From Scolecobasidium constrictum UM 578 (lineage: Eukaryota > Ascomycota > Dothideomycetes > Venturiales > Sympoventuriaceae): a DNA stretch of 64,000 bases. Both the position numbers and the translations under genes were made by a program. The first letter of the stretch is position 1. Every line of letters begins with the position of its first letter. Positions 52,461 to 62,726 of this stretch are shown here, in pieces. Under the pieces are notes generated by a model. It saw only the letters and a program-made list of their open reading frames with translations, was not told the DNA's origin and did not search any database. The DNA is taken from NCBI GenBank assembly GCA_000611715.1, contig AZYM01000170.1, positions 186,001-250,000 on the forward strand. The letters are read 5' to 3'.

Positions 52461-54018
52461 ATGGACCAGAACCAAGCGACAAAACCCACGTTCCGCGAGC
52501 CAGAATATGGAGACGAAGGCGGCGCGAACGTTTGCAATGCGGAAGCCTCGGTAGACAAAGTTGTATCAGATGATACAAAGCCAGTGCAGCCTCCAACTGC
52601 CAGAGAGAATGATTCGGATGATTCGGATGGTTCGGCTTCGCATCAGTCAAAACGACTGTCTACTCAGAAGACTGCTAGCGACAACGACATCACCGAGCCG
52701 AATCAAATCACCACTGGTGAAGGGTCAGGAACAAATCATCTGACGTTCACGGAGACTGCGAAGAACGCTGCAGGACATGTGTCGCGGAAGCTGCATCTTC
52801 ATCGTGGTGAAGAGAAAGGACCAAGCGAAGCTCGCGCACGACGACAGTCAACATTTGTGTCACCAGAGAACGAACAACACCTGCCGATCTACGTTCACTT
52901 CCGCAACGCACTATTTGGATCGTTAACTATGTTCACGACTTTTCCGTATTGGGGTGAGTCATGTGCCGAAAATGGATCTCGACGACCAGTGGTTCCACAA
53001 TGCTGATCAGCACTCAGATATGGCCTTCTGGTCGGGCTCTTCATATACATATGGATCGATACTATTCGTCATCGATGGCGCTTGGGCGTGGACACCACAA
53101 AGATGGCCGGAGTCTGAGTTCGAAGGCGAATCGGAGTATGGCGTCGGATTACTATTCTTCTTTGGGGCGCTTTTCTATCAGGTCGGGGCAACTATGGCAT
53201 ATCTTGAAGCAATCAACGATGGCTCGTTCGGAGGTAGAGCCATGAAGCGTCACCTGGAAGGACATGATGAGGAAGCAAAGCAAATGATGGATAAGAAACT
53301 CCATGCATTCTTTGGACACATGATACCGCATCATCATCATGACGACAACGAGGATCTCGAGAAGCAGAAGTCGTGGCAAGAAAATCCAACTAGGCGCGGC
53401 GGTGTGGATGTCGGTGACACAGAAAAGGACGCTTTCCATGAGTATCTGACGTGGCGCTGGTGGCCCACCTGGAAAGCATTGAAGAGCTATCACATGAAGG
53501 AAATGGGTTATGTGGCTTGTGCTATACAATTGTTCGGTGCGACGCTGTACGGGATATGTGGTGTCATCTCTCTGCCTGGCATTCTCTCGGGTTTGAGCAC
53601 TGGGCAGACTATTGGTGGATACTGGGTCGTTCAGACTGTCGCATCGGTATGCTTCTTGACGGCGGGAATCATGTTCACCCTCGTCACGCAAGAGAAGTGG
53701 AACAGACCAGTTCCTCGTAGGATCGCATGGTGGATAGGTGTGTGGGCAACGATTGGTTCCTGTGGTTTCCTGTAAGCACAGATCTCCATACGATACGCAA
53801 TTTTGACACTAATCGCGGGTAGAGCATCGGCAGCCTTCGGTATCCGATCAGCGGATTACACCTGGTGCGAATACCAGAGCTCATTGTCTTCGATGTGGGG
53901 ATCTTTCGCGTACCTTGTAAGCAGCTATCTGCAGTGGTATGAATCCGTGAACCACGGACCAGTTCTGGCATTCCCGAATAACAGGATACCGACCATGATG
54001 CGGGAGAACATGAAGTAG
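52461..54018 (+). CDS. Multi-pass integral membrane protein with disordered N-terminus
   Basis: Exons 52461-52953, 53018-53771 and 53823-54018 give 480 residues. The N-terminal 150 residues are hydrophilic and Ser/Asp-rich (ENDSDDSDGSASHQSKRLST). Then come six or seven hydrophobic helices (ALFGSLTMFTTFPYW; YGVGLLFFFGALFYQVGATM; YVACAIQLFGATLYGICGVI; WVVQTVASVCFLTAGIMFTL; RIAWWIGVWATIGSCGFL). The loop between them carries a His cluster (MIPHHHHDDNED). This looks like a known fungal integral-membrane family without assigned function. The gene ends 30 bases from the convergent Dml1 gene, so their 3' ends probably overlap. Confidence 0.75.
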
Positions 54019-54048
54019 TCATTCCAGATCGCCTCAAAAATATGATCA

Positions 54049-55705
54049 TCAATCTCCATCAGACTCGTCTTCGTCCTCCCAGCCATCAATATATTCTTCA
54101 GCTTTTGCAAGGAGGTCCGCTCTCAGGTCTTCCCGATCGTCAACATCGACCCACCTGCGTGTCATGTCACCGAGGGACCTGAGTCGCTGTGCGATGTCCG
54201 TTGATGCCGATAAAGCTGCTTTTGTGGCGATGCTTGCATGCTGGTCAACTAACCGAAATTCGAATATGTGCGGGAAGCTTGTCGGGCGCGGCGCCAGGGA
54301 GTCTGATGAGTACGCTTGCACGATTGGCATATATGGCGACGGCCTGTCGGACGAGCTAGGAGCGGATGCCTCGAGCCCACGCACAACAAGTGCTTGCGAG
54401 AAAGTATGCTGACGCCCTGCCACCTGGATTGCTGACGTATCCAGTCGGTCAAAAAGGTCCATGTCCAGCTTCTCAGGCTCTTGCATTGTTTTATCGTCAT
54501 CGTGGTTGACGCCATTCACCATGCGGTGATCTTGATGGGATACTCCGTTTGGACGAGGCGGTTCTGATGGGGCGGCTGCACTGAGGGAAACCTTGAGGAT
54601 ATTCCGCTTCACCTCGTTAGTGAACAATTGCTCAATGTCCACCATCAGACCTCTGATAGCATCACCGCGGTTTGCCAGTCTCGTAGGCAGGGTTGCAGAT
54701 TCCAGAGCAGTCGCTTGAAGTGCCGATGTTTGCCATTTGGTTATGACGTCGTCAACCAGATACGAAGGCCGGGGACCGGTGGGACGACTGCTCAACGGCA
54801 TGTAAAGGGATGCTTGCTCTGAGAACAGTGACGAGCTTTTCGCAATGTTGATGGCTTGATGCCTTCTTTTTTCCTGCTTCATCGTCAGTCGAGACCAAGA
54901 ACGTGATTTGGGGCTCCTTACGCGATTGCTGGTCACCCCTTTCCCTTCTGCGCCCCATACCCAGATACTTTTGCGTCCGAATTCGTCCCTCAAACGCTCT
55001 ACGTAGCGGCCAGCGAAACCAGCCCATGCGTCATCAGCTCCAGTGAGCACTTGAAAGCCTTGAAGCTGATCGCTCTCCTCAACGAACAATCTCAGGTCTC
55101 TATCAAGTAGGTCGTGTTCCTGATCTTCAGTCTTGAAAAGCTCCTCGCCGGTGCTCCATTGATCAATTGGGTCGACCTGTCCGCTACTTGTCGGAGCAAT
55201 ATGTGATGTCGGCAAGTTGAGCTGTACCATGGATCGCGGATGATAGAAGACACGGTTGAAGTCTGACCAGAAGCGTACACTGGAGGCGGAAATTGCAGGT
55301 AGCTCAGAGCCAGCATCAAGCGCGATCTGATATGGATGTGGCGGAATGGCAGGCTGTTGCCGGATGATTGGGTTGTTGCCCCATACTCCAGGTTCGTCTG
55401 TCTGGTTCTGTATCTCGTAGAGCGCATTTACCCGACGCAGAGTGCCAAAGTTCTCTTTCACATCGTAGACTACTGCTCGTGGTGTGAAAGTCTCTGCACC
55501 GTCGGCGCCAATGCCCGGCCTGAAGTGGACATCGTGATCGATCAGCGAATCTTCACCCTGGGAGTAGGTAAAGTACGATTCCTGCAGAGCTTTGTGTCAG
55601 TCATGTCTCCAGACATGAAGTCTTGAACCTCACCTGCGCGTTCCAGAAGTGTGTACCGATGTGATTACTCTGGCCACCAAATTGCAGGGTTACGATCTCG
55701 TGCAT
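54049..55705 (-). CDS. dml1: Dml1/Misato family tubulin-like protein
   Basis: Exons 55705-55634, 55581-54922 and 54873-54049 give 518 residues. The N-terminus MHEIVTLQFGGQSNHIGTHF is the family signature, and it is reached only by adding the first exon. It continues with HFWNAQESYFTYS and KENFGTLRRVNALYE. The Misato segment II tubulin-like region includes NRVFYHPRSMVQLNL and GFQVLTGADDAWAGFAGRYV; a tubulin-3-like region follows. The third exon boundary removes 48 in-frame bases (GTAAGG...GCAG). Yeast Dml1 is needed for mitochondrial DNA inheritance and morphology. The acidic C-terminus (GWEDEDESDGD) is usual. Confidence 0.92.
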
Positions 55706-56633
55706 AGCGATAGTACTATCAGGTCTACAGAGCCATGGTCCGATCGACACGGCTCGATGACCACAAGATTGTGATAGCATGCATGGTGAAAGTTCTCGAC
55801 ATTCATGGGGCTAGCATGAGGGAGTCCACTGTAGTCGTGGCCCCACGTGCTCGTATAATGAACTTTCGCGCTGATGACATTTGCGTGAGCATGCTGACGA
55901 AGTGCAAGAACTGTACACATGTCTCGATTGGCACCTGGAAAGCCGTTTTCTATGATCTTTGAACAACGACTGATCAAGCCAGTGGCTAGGCTGATACTTA
56001 GGCCGCTGCCACGACAGTGGGACGACTGATGCATTGCCATAGCGGACCTCAGCTCCGGAAAGAACGACCCAGGCGTCACACGTGAGACACTCAACGGGAC
56101 ACTCCGCTTCCCCAGCCCCGGATTCGAATCGAAGCTGTCGCGCCAAGGAAGGCGGCGATATCAGCCAAGTCTTTGCAGCAGAGTGGCGAGCTATCAGTCG
56201 ATCCCGTCGTCTTCAACGCCTCGTCGGGCTCTCAGGATAGCATTGCTGATGAAGCCTACACGAGGATGCGCGTTTTGTCAAACCTACCGAGATCGATCCG
56301 ACATTGTTGTCTGAGCAGCTCATGAACCTCCTCCTGTCAGGCCACTCAGACCATGCCTTGCATACCCACAGGCCATCTGGCTCCAGCAGCGAGACCGATG
56401 GCGGTATCGTCGTCGCCCAAGCGCTCTGAGAATGTTGTGGTCTTTCATGTCGGACCGACATCTCGCCAATCGATAGGTGCTGGATGCGCGAGTCCGCATT
56501 GCTCATGTGCGACGACGAGGTCCGCGAATTAGTGTGATTGGCTGATCTGTGTCGCATCTCCGGTATAGGCATGCCGGACCCGTTCACAGCCATAAGAGAG
56601 ATCGGCTTCTTTGGACCGGGCGCGAACTTCATA
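55706..56633. other. Intergenic, left flank of the transposon
   Basis: No firm gene. A minus-strand open frame (56632-56213) starts at the very edge of the transposon and continues in frame into the right flank if the element is removed (see finding). Confidence 0.4.
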
Positions 56634-56657
56634 CAGTGCGCACTGGATATAACGATG
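56634..56657 (+). repeat. Left terminal inverted repeat, 24 bp
   Basis: Begins CAGTGCGCACTGGATATAAC and ends GATG. It is the perfect reverse complement of 58404-58427. The outer CAGTGCGCACTG is itself palindromic. Confidence 0.95.
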
Positions 56658-56784
56658 CTACTTTATAACGATTTCGCGTTATAACGGTACAATTTTCTTG
56701 TCGCAATCAAATCCTCATACAAACTATCCACATTCACGATATTTGAAATATTCTAATAATTCCTACGAATATCGCTTTATCAAG

Positions 56785-58329
56785 ATGCCTCGTAAAGCAG
56801 TCACCGATGCGCAACGCCAGCGACTACGACAGTAGTTTTCATCGCAACAACCACGCCCATCACAGAAGCAGTATATTCAGTGGTTTTATGAGCAGTTTCA
56901 TCACCTCATCGGCCAGTCTACAGTCTCCGAAACATTAAGCGACAAGTTCAAGCATCTTGATAGTGGTCCTGCAGGTAATCGAGCTCGCCATCGTCCTGCG
57001 CAGTGGCCTATTCTTAAGGCGATCCTCTTCGACTTCCAGAAGGTTATCGAGTCAAATGGTGGCAGTACCACATATCACATATTGAAAGACAAGGCAGAAG
57101 AGATTTGGCCACAGATACCTGAATATCGTGGGCAAGCAAAGCCTGAATTCAGTGTTGGTTGGCTGAATAACTTCAAACAACGGCATCAGATTCGTTATCG
57201 CATACAACACGGCGAAGCTGGATCAGTACCCGTCACTGCTGAAGAAGAGATGAAGGCTGTTCGTACACTCTGTGGCGAATATCCTGAGGATGATATCTAC
57301 AACATGGATGAGACTGGCTTGTACTGGCGCAGTGCAGTCAATCGTGGCCTGCTCTCTGAGCCATTACCTGGTCGAAAGATTGATAAGAGTAGGATCACAA
57401 TCGCATTGTGTACGAACGCGACTGGTTCAGATCGATTACCACTGTGTATCATTGGGCACGCGCAACAACCTCGAGCACTCAAAGGCGTCAATATTGAGGC
57501 AATCGGTTGCCAGTGGTATCACAGTAAGAAGGCATGGATGAATACTGGCATTATGGCGAAGTGGCTTCAGTCCTTCTATCGTCATATCGGCACTCGATCA
57601 GTTATCCTAACAATGGATAACCTCAAGGCGCATATCAATGCGATTGAGCAGGCACCACCACCTTCTAATATCCATATCATCTGGTTACCGAAGAACTCGA
57701 CAAGTGTATTCCAGCCGCTCGATCAGGGTATTATCAACAACTTCAAAGTCCACTATCGCAAGCAGTGGATCCAATACATCATTGAATGTATCGACAAGGA
57801 CATCAATCCGTTTACCACAGTCACATTGTACCAGACGATTCACTGGTGCAGCCGTTCCTGGTATCAATTGGTAAACAACAATACAATCTACCGTTGCTTC
57901 CGCAAAAGCACAATTATTCAGCCATCAATTACGCTACCCGAACCAACATCAGTCGATATATCCTCCGAGTACCTTGCGCTACAACAACGACTACCGGATG
58001 TGATGGACCTTAGGTTTATTCTACACCCACAAGATGAGGATGGTCAAGAGGAGGATGAGCGAATCACATTGGATGATATCATACAACAGCATATACAACA
58101 TCCAGCGATAAGCGATGAGGCAATAGATGAAGATGTCGAGCCACAGCCATTTGTTATCCCAACGCCAGCGGAAGCACTTACAGCGTTACAAGTACTACGT
58201 ACTTTCCAAGAGCATCGGGATGAGACGCAACACCAAGATCTACGCTATCTTGACCGTGTCGAGCGTCATCTTCATACAATTATCGCCACTTCACGATCGC
58301 AAAGCACATTAGATCAGTGGATTACATAA
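56785..58329 (+). pseudogene. Pogo/Fot1 transposase (DDE) with amber stop at codon 17
   Basis: ATG 56785 opens MPRKAVTDAQRQRLRQ, then TAG at 56833-56835. The same frame runs on without interruption to 58329, 514 codons in all. After the stop come a Psq/CENP-B-like helix-turn-helix region (QKQYIQWFYEQFHHLIGQST; SVGWLNNFKQRHQIRYR) and the DDE catalytic core: first Asp in YNMDETGLYW, second in LTMDNLKAH, third in FQPLDQGIINNFK. All catalytic residues remain. No in-frame ATG lies between the stop and the core (next at 57250), so an active full-length enzyme is unlikely unless the stop is suppressed. CAG to TAG is the simplest origin. Confidence 0.9.
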
Positions 58330-58403
58330 TATCATCAATATGCCAAGCCCATTTGCTACAACGATATGTGCCATATAACGATTGACTTCACGTGTCTACT
58401 ATC

Positions 58404-58427
58404 CATCGTTATATCCAGTGCGCACTG
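58404..58427 (-). repeat. Right terminal inverted repeat, 24 bp
   Basis: Ends in CCAGTGCGCACTG followed by the TA duplication. It matches the left repeat at all 24 positions in inverse orientation. Confidence 0.95.
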
Positions 58428-59091
58428 TAAGATCCGGCATAGCTCGGTCTTTCTCAGATGACAAGCCCTTGGCGGCCTCCTTGGCGGCCTCTGTGTTGCG
58501 GTTTCTCTTCGGTCATCGGCGCCTGCTTTTTGGCCCAAGACACCGTGCCTTTGATACCATTTGGAACTTGCGCAAGCTATCGTCTTCACATCGACATCTA
58601 GAGGCTGAAGACGGCTCCTTAGCGCATACCGAAATCTGCTCACGTGCAGAATGTACTCCGCTTCTGAAATGCTTGGTCTTCGCTTGTCTCGATGTCTTCG
58701 CTCTTTTGGGCACAGCCGCAATGCACTGGATTGGCTGACCCCACACACAATCTCTCCTGGTGGCTTGGAAATGTTTTCTAGAAGTCGGATCGACATAGAT
58801 GAACGAATCAGAAGTATTCTGGAGCCGTCCTCTCCACATCACGAGTCTTGGAAGGGCTGAATGTCGAGCATTCAGATGCGTTGTAGTCGAGCCGACATCA
58901 CAACGCATGCTTCATGAAGCAGTGAACGAGCTGCATGACGCCCACACGACATACAACTGACCTAGAATGGCAATTGAGGCTTTTTGACCGCGGGGTATAT
59001 AGATCTACCATCGCCCTCGATTTTCACCTCCAGCGCCATCACTAGTTGTGTCTCTTTCGCACAAAATCCTCACATCTATCCAACTGAAAAC
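58428..59091. other. Right flank of the transposon and transporter promoter
   Basis: No firm gene. The minus strand next to the transposon reads EAAKEAAKGLSSEKDRAM in an open frame, possibly part of an interrupted gene. The right part is the sugar-transporter promoter. Confidence 0.4.
58990..59001 (+). promoter_or_regulatory. GCGGGG (CreA-type) site overlapping a TATA-like box
   Basis: GCGGGG (58990-58995) matches the SYGGRG consensus of the carbon-catabolite repressor CreA/Cre1 and is followed directly by TATATAG. It lies about 95 bases upstream of the sugar-transporter start. A single short match carries limited weight. Confidence 0.35.
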
Positions 59092-60926
59092 ATGAGCGTC
59101 GATCGAAGACGATCCTCGGTCGTCCAGGTAGACCATGGCGACGATGGAGTGCTTCGTGTTCCAGACGATGCCATCCGTCGCCTGAGTGTCATCAAGGGAA
59201 ATATCGGTCAGGAGCAAGAGCATGCTCAGCTAGCTACCGACTTCGAGAAGAACTTGACCGTTCGCCAGGCACTGCGCCTGTACAAGCGAGCTGTTCTCTG
59301 CAGCGCTGCGCTCAGTTTGGCAGTCGTTATGGAAGGGTACGTAAACATTTTCCTCGAGGTTTACAATTCAGAGTCTCATGAGTCACAGCTACGACTTGTC
59401 TGCCATCGGTGGCTTGCTGGGTTTCGACGCTTTCCGTCAACAGTTCGGCACCGAGCTTGATCCTGAGGGCAACCCACGGATCTCCGCCGCATGGCAGGCT
59501 GGTATTCAGAACGGTACTCAGGTCGGTTCCATCATTGGTCTCTACATCAATGGTTACCTGTCTGAGTGGCTTGGCTACAAGAGGACGATGTATATTTCGG
59601 TCATCGCCTGTGCCTGCTTCAACTTCATCCATTTCTTCTCCTACGCCGGAGGAGTTGGTATGGTCTGCGCCGGTTCTGTCCTCATGGGTGTTCCCTTCGG
59701 TATCTTCCAGACCTTGACTGTCACCTACGCCTCCGACATCACCCCCGTCGTCCTCCGTCCATACCTCACAACGTACGTCAATCTCTGCTGGGTTATGGGT
59801 CAGCTCGTCTCCGCTGGTGTGCTCCGCGGCACTCTCCCAATCGACAGCTGGTGGGCGTGGAGAATTCCGATTGCTGTACAGTGGGCTTGGCTGCCATTCG
59901 TCTTCCTCGCCGCTGTGCTCGCGCCAGAGTCACCTTGGTGGTGTGTCCGCAAGGGCCGCTTCGAGCAAGCTCGCGAGTCGCTGCTTAAGTGCACCTCTCA
60001 GGTCGAAGGTCTTGTGTTTAACCCCGACCACAAGATTGCCATGATTAAGCACACCAACGATCTCGAGGAAGCTATGCATTCTGGTGTTGGCTACCTTGAC
60101 TGCTTCAAGGGTGTTGAGCTTCGCCGCACGATCATCGCTTGCATGGTCTGGCTTGCTCAGGCTTTCTGCGGTGCCGCACTCATGGGTTACTCTGTTCAGA
60201 TCTATCGCGAGGCTGGTCTCAGTGAAGAGGGCGCTTTCAATCTCAACATCGGACAATACGCTCTCGGCTTTTGCGGCACAGTCGCCTCCTGGTTCTTGAT
60301 GAAGCGCATTGGTCGTCGTCCTCTTTACGTCTGGGGACATGCTGCTCTCTTCTGCCTTCTCCTCGTTATTGGTGGTCTCGGTGTTATCTCGCGCTCAAAC
60401 ACTGGTGCTGCTTGGGCTCTTGGCTCGGTCCTCCTGGTCTACACCGTCATATATGATTTGACTGTCGGACCCGTTTGCTACGCACTTGTCGCCGAGATCT
60501 CCTCCACTCGTCTCAAGATCAAGACTGTGGTGCTTGCTCGCAACCTCTACAATGTCGTAAGTAATCTCATGCATCCACGGCTTCTGCAAAGTACTAACAA
60601 GATATTTCCAGGGCGGTCTCATCAACAACGCGCTCGTCCCACGCATGCTGTCGCCAACCGACTGGAATTGGGCCGGCATGACCGGCTTCTTCTATGCAGG
60701 CCTTTGCGCGATGCTCTTCATCTACTTCTGGTTCTGCCTGCCAGAAACCAAGGATCGTGCTTTCGCCGAGCTCGATATCTTGTTCGAGAACCATGTTCCA
60801 GCAAGGAAGTTCAGGCACACCAATGTCGATCAGTTCTCTGGCGCTACCACGGAGATCCAGCTCGACCAGTCCGACTCCAATAGCGGCGCTGAGAAGGGCA
60901 ATGCGCAGGCTTACGAGAGGGTTTAA
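59092..60926 (+). CDS. MFS sugar transporter, maltose/alpha-glucoside permease type
   Basis: Exons 59092-59336, 59389-60556 and 60612-60926 give 575 residues. The cytoplasmic N-terminus of about 65 residues is followed by twelve hydrophobic helices. Sugar-porter marks are present: EGYDLSAIGGLLGFDAFRQQ, the loop GYLSEWLGYKRTM, the PESPWWCVRKGR signature after helix 6, and FCLPETKDRAFAELDILFEN after helix 12. The QxGxxxG region and PVCYALVAEISSTRLKIKTV are typical of the alpha-glucoside (MAL/AGT) branch. It should take up disaccharides by proton symport at the plasma membrane. A CreA-type site just upstream suggests glucose repression (inference). Confidence 0.92.
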
Positions 60927-61112
60927 TCGCGGCTTCAACTGGAGGCTTAATTGTTGTGGTGTTATCGACGAAGATAGAGAGTTCATGAAGTATAGTTTAG
61001 TTGATGAAGGATTATGAGCGGGGATGTGGAGCGCAAGACGAATCATGTATATACCAATTTGTGTTACGAAATGACACTCATTATGAGACAATGCCTATTC
61101 ACATATTGTCGC

Positions 61113-62228
61113 TCACTGCTTGCCCAGTTTTGTCCATCCCGTGTGGCCACTAGCCAGCGCGAGGTCAATGTCGCCCTCCAACTCCTCCCACAGGCCTCTG
61201 CCTCGCGGCTTCCATCCAAGCTCCTTTGCAGCTCTTCGAGGCTCTGCACGCGAATTACCACCGAACATATACCATCCCAGCCCATCATAACCCCAGTCAC
61301 TCAGCGCCTCTTGGATTACTGCTTCATCCACCTGCTTCGGCTCGGCCGTACTCAACACCCCCTTCTCATGCAACAGCTTGCCGACCTTAGCCGCAAGCTC
61401 CTTTTGACTCGCCTCCGTGCTCGTAGCAAGGAAGTACCCCTCACGTCCCCACGTCGCACTCCCGCCTCCTTGCGCTGCCTGCTCCGTAAGCAGCGTGAAC
61501 ACCTGCACCACATCCTGCACATGCGTCCACCCTCGTCTATTCTCTCCCTGCCTATAATAAAACGTCGCGCCCACTTTCTTCGCCTCCCCGATAAACGCAG
61601 GGAAGTACACGCTCTCTACTTTGACAGGGCCAGAGCCCTTCCCGTAGATATCTGGTGGGCAAACGATGGCTGTGCCGAGTCGGTCCGCATACTTCTCCCC
61701 GGCTTCTTGAATGATCTTGTCGGTGTGCCGATGCGGCGTTCCATCATGGCGATTGAGAATCTCCTCCACACCCTCAAGATCATTATAAACCTTCGGATTC
61801 AACTTCCCCCTCCACTCCTTCGCATCCTCGTTGGCAAAATCAGCAAGGATACCCGTCCCACTCAGATGGATATAAAACCGTTTCCTCCCATCCTTCGGAC
61901 TGGCAGCGCCTTCAAGCAACGCGCTCACAGCGCCTAAGTGATCAGAGTTGCCGCATTGGATCGTGATATCTGCCTCGGCTGCTGCCTTCTTGAGGGTCTC
62001 GGAGTCGTCCCAGGTACCGTGGACGAGCTTGACGTGAGGGTAGCTGGTGCTGAAGTCCTTGGGGGTGCTGCGCACGAAGGCTGTGACTTCGTAGTCTGGG
62101 TGGTCTTTGACGATGGTGGCGAAGACGCTGCCGCCGATGTATCCTGTTATGCCGGTGCTGTGGGACCCAAGTCAGCGAGAGACTCGGGAGCATCGCAAGG
62201 TAACTCACATGAAGACTTTTGGTGCCAT
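61113..62228 (-). CDS. NAD(P)-dependent epimerase/dehydratase, NmrA-like atypical SDR
   Basis: Exons 62228-62209 (20 nt) and 62157-61113, with a 51-nt intron, give 354 residues. The tiny first exon supplies MAPKVFI and completes the Rossmann glycine motif ITGITGYIGGS; the open frame alone, starting at 62075, would lack it. Downstream segments (VKLVHGTWDDSETLKKAA; DITIQCGNSDHLGAVSALL; FYIHLSGTGILADF; VCPPDIYGKGSGP) fit the extended/atypical SDR fold of nucleoside-diphosphate-sugar epimerase-like proteins. The canonical YxxxK is not obvious, so the protein may be a redox sensor or reductase without classic catalysis. The gene converges with the sugar transporter. Confidence 0.85.
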
Positions 62229-62726
62229 TGTATCGGTTTTGCTCGTCGAAAGTCCTTGACGTGAGTTGAGTGTACTCGATTCCTGCTGGCTTACTTGACT
62301 TCTAGCACGGCGTGGTCCTCGAATTTATATGCTGCGATCACAACGATGAATCAATTGCATTAGTGACCGAGTAAGAGCTAAGACGTCGACCAAGAAGCAT
62401 ATCCAGAAGCTAAGACGCCAACTGAACATGCATGTTCGTCCGCAACAAGGCATTATTAAGCCTTCCAGAGGATGCATCCACAAATCACGTGCGATGATGC
62501 AAGCATCTCCACAATTCGCAACCACTTCCCTGCGCGAAGGTAGCCAGGTACGAGAACCTGTTCAGCACCGTACAAGATAAGAAGTGCAGTCCAAGCGAGA
62601 CAATGATCAAGAGACGTCGCGGATTTGCGTAGTTCGTCCGCTTGGGTATCTTGCATTTCATCAGCTTCTCTTGAAACTCGTCCGAGTTGCGATCAAGGAC
62701 GATCTCCGAATTTCCGCCGTGCAGCC
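62229..62726. other. Intergenic
   Basis: No gene. TCACGTGC at 62485-62492. Confidence 0.45.

Larger units (their letters stand above)
56634..58427 (+). mobile_element. Fot1/pogo-type DNA transposon, 1794 bp, complete ends
   Basis: The element is bounded by identical 24-bp inverted repeats and flanked on both sides by TA (56632-56633 and 58428-58429), the target duplication of the Tc1/mariner-pogo superfamily. It carries one transposase frame on the plus strand with an amber stop. The motif TATAACGAT recurs at both ends (near 56649 and 56670, and near 58373 and as its complement at 58406), as subterminal repeats. The perfect ends indicate a fairly recent insertion. Confidence 0.95.

Noticed and set aside
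56105..56125. tRNA-like GATTCGAATC sequence
   Set aside because: No matching acceptor stem or A-box at tRNA distance was found.
3776..58427. Alternative genetic code or general stop-codon readthrough
   Set aside because: All three stops interrupt genes, intact genes end normally at all three, and the following bases do not match known readthrough contexts.
61014..61937. 307-codon frame antisense to the epimerase-like gene
   Set aside because: Leu/Arg/Ser-rich shadow of the minus-strand Rossmann protein.
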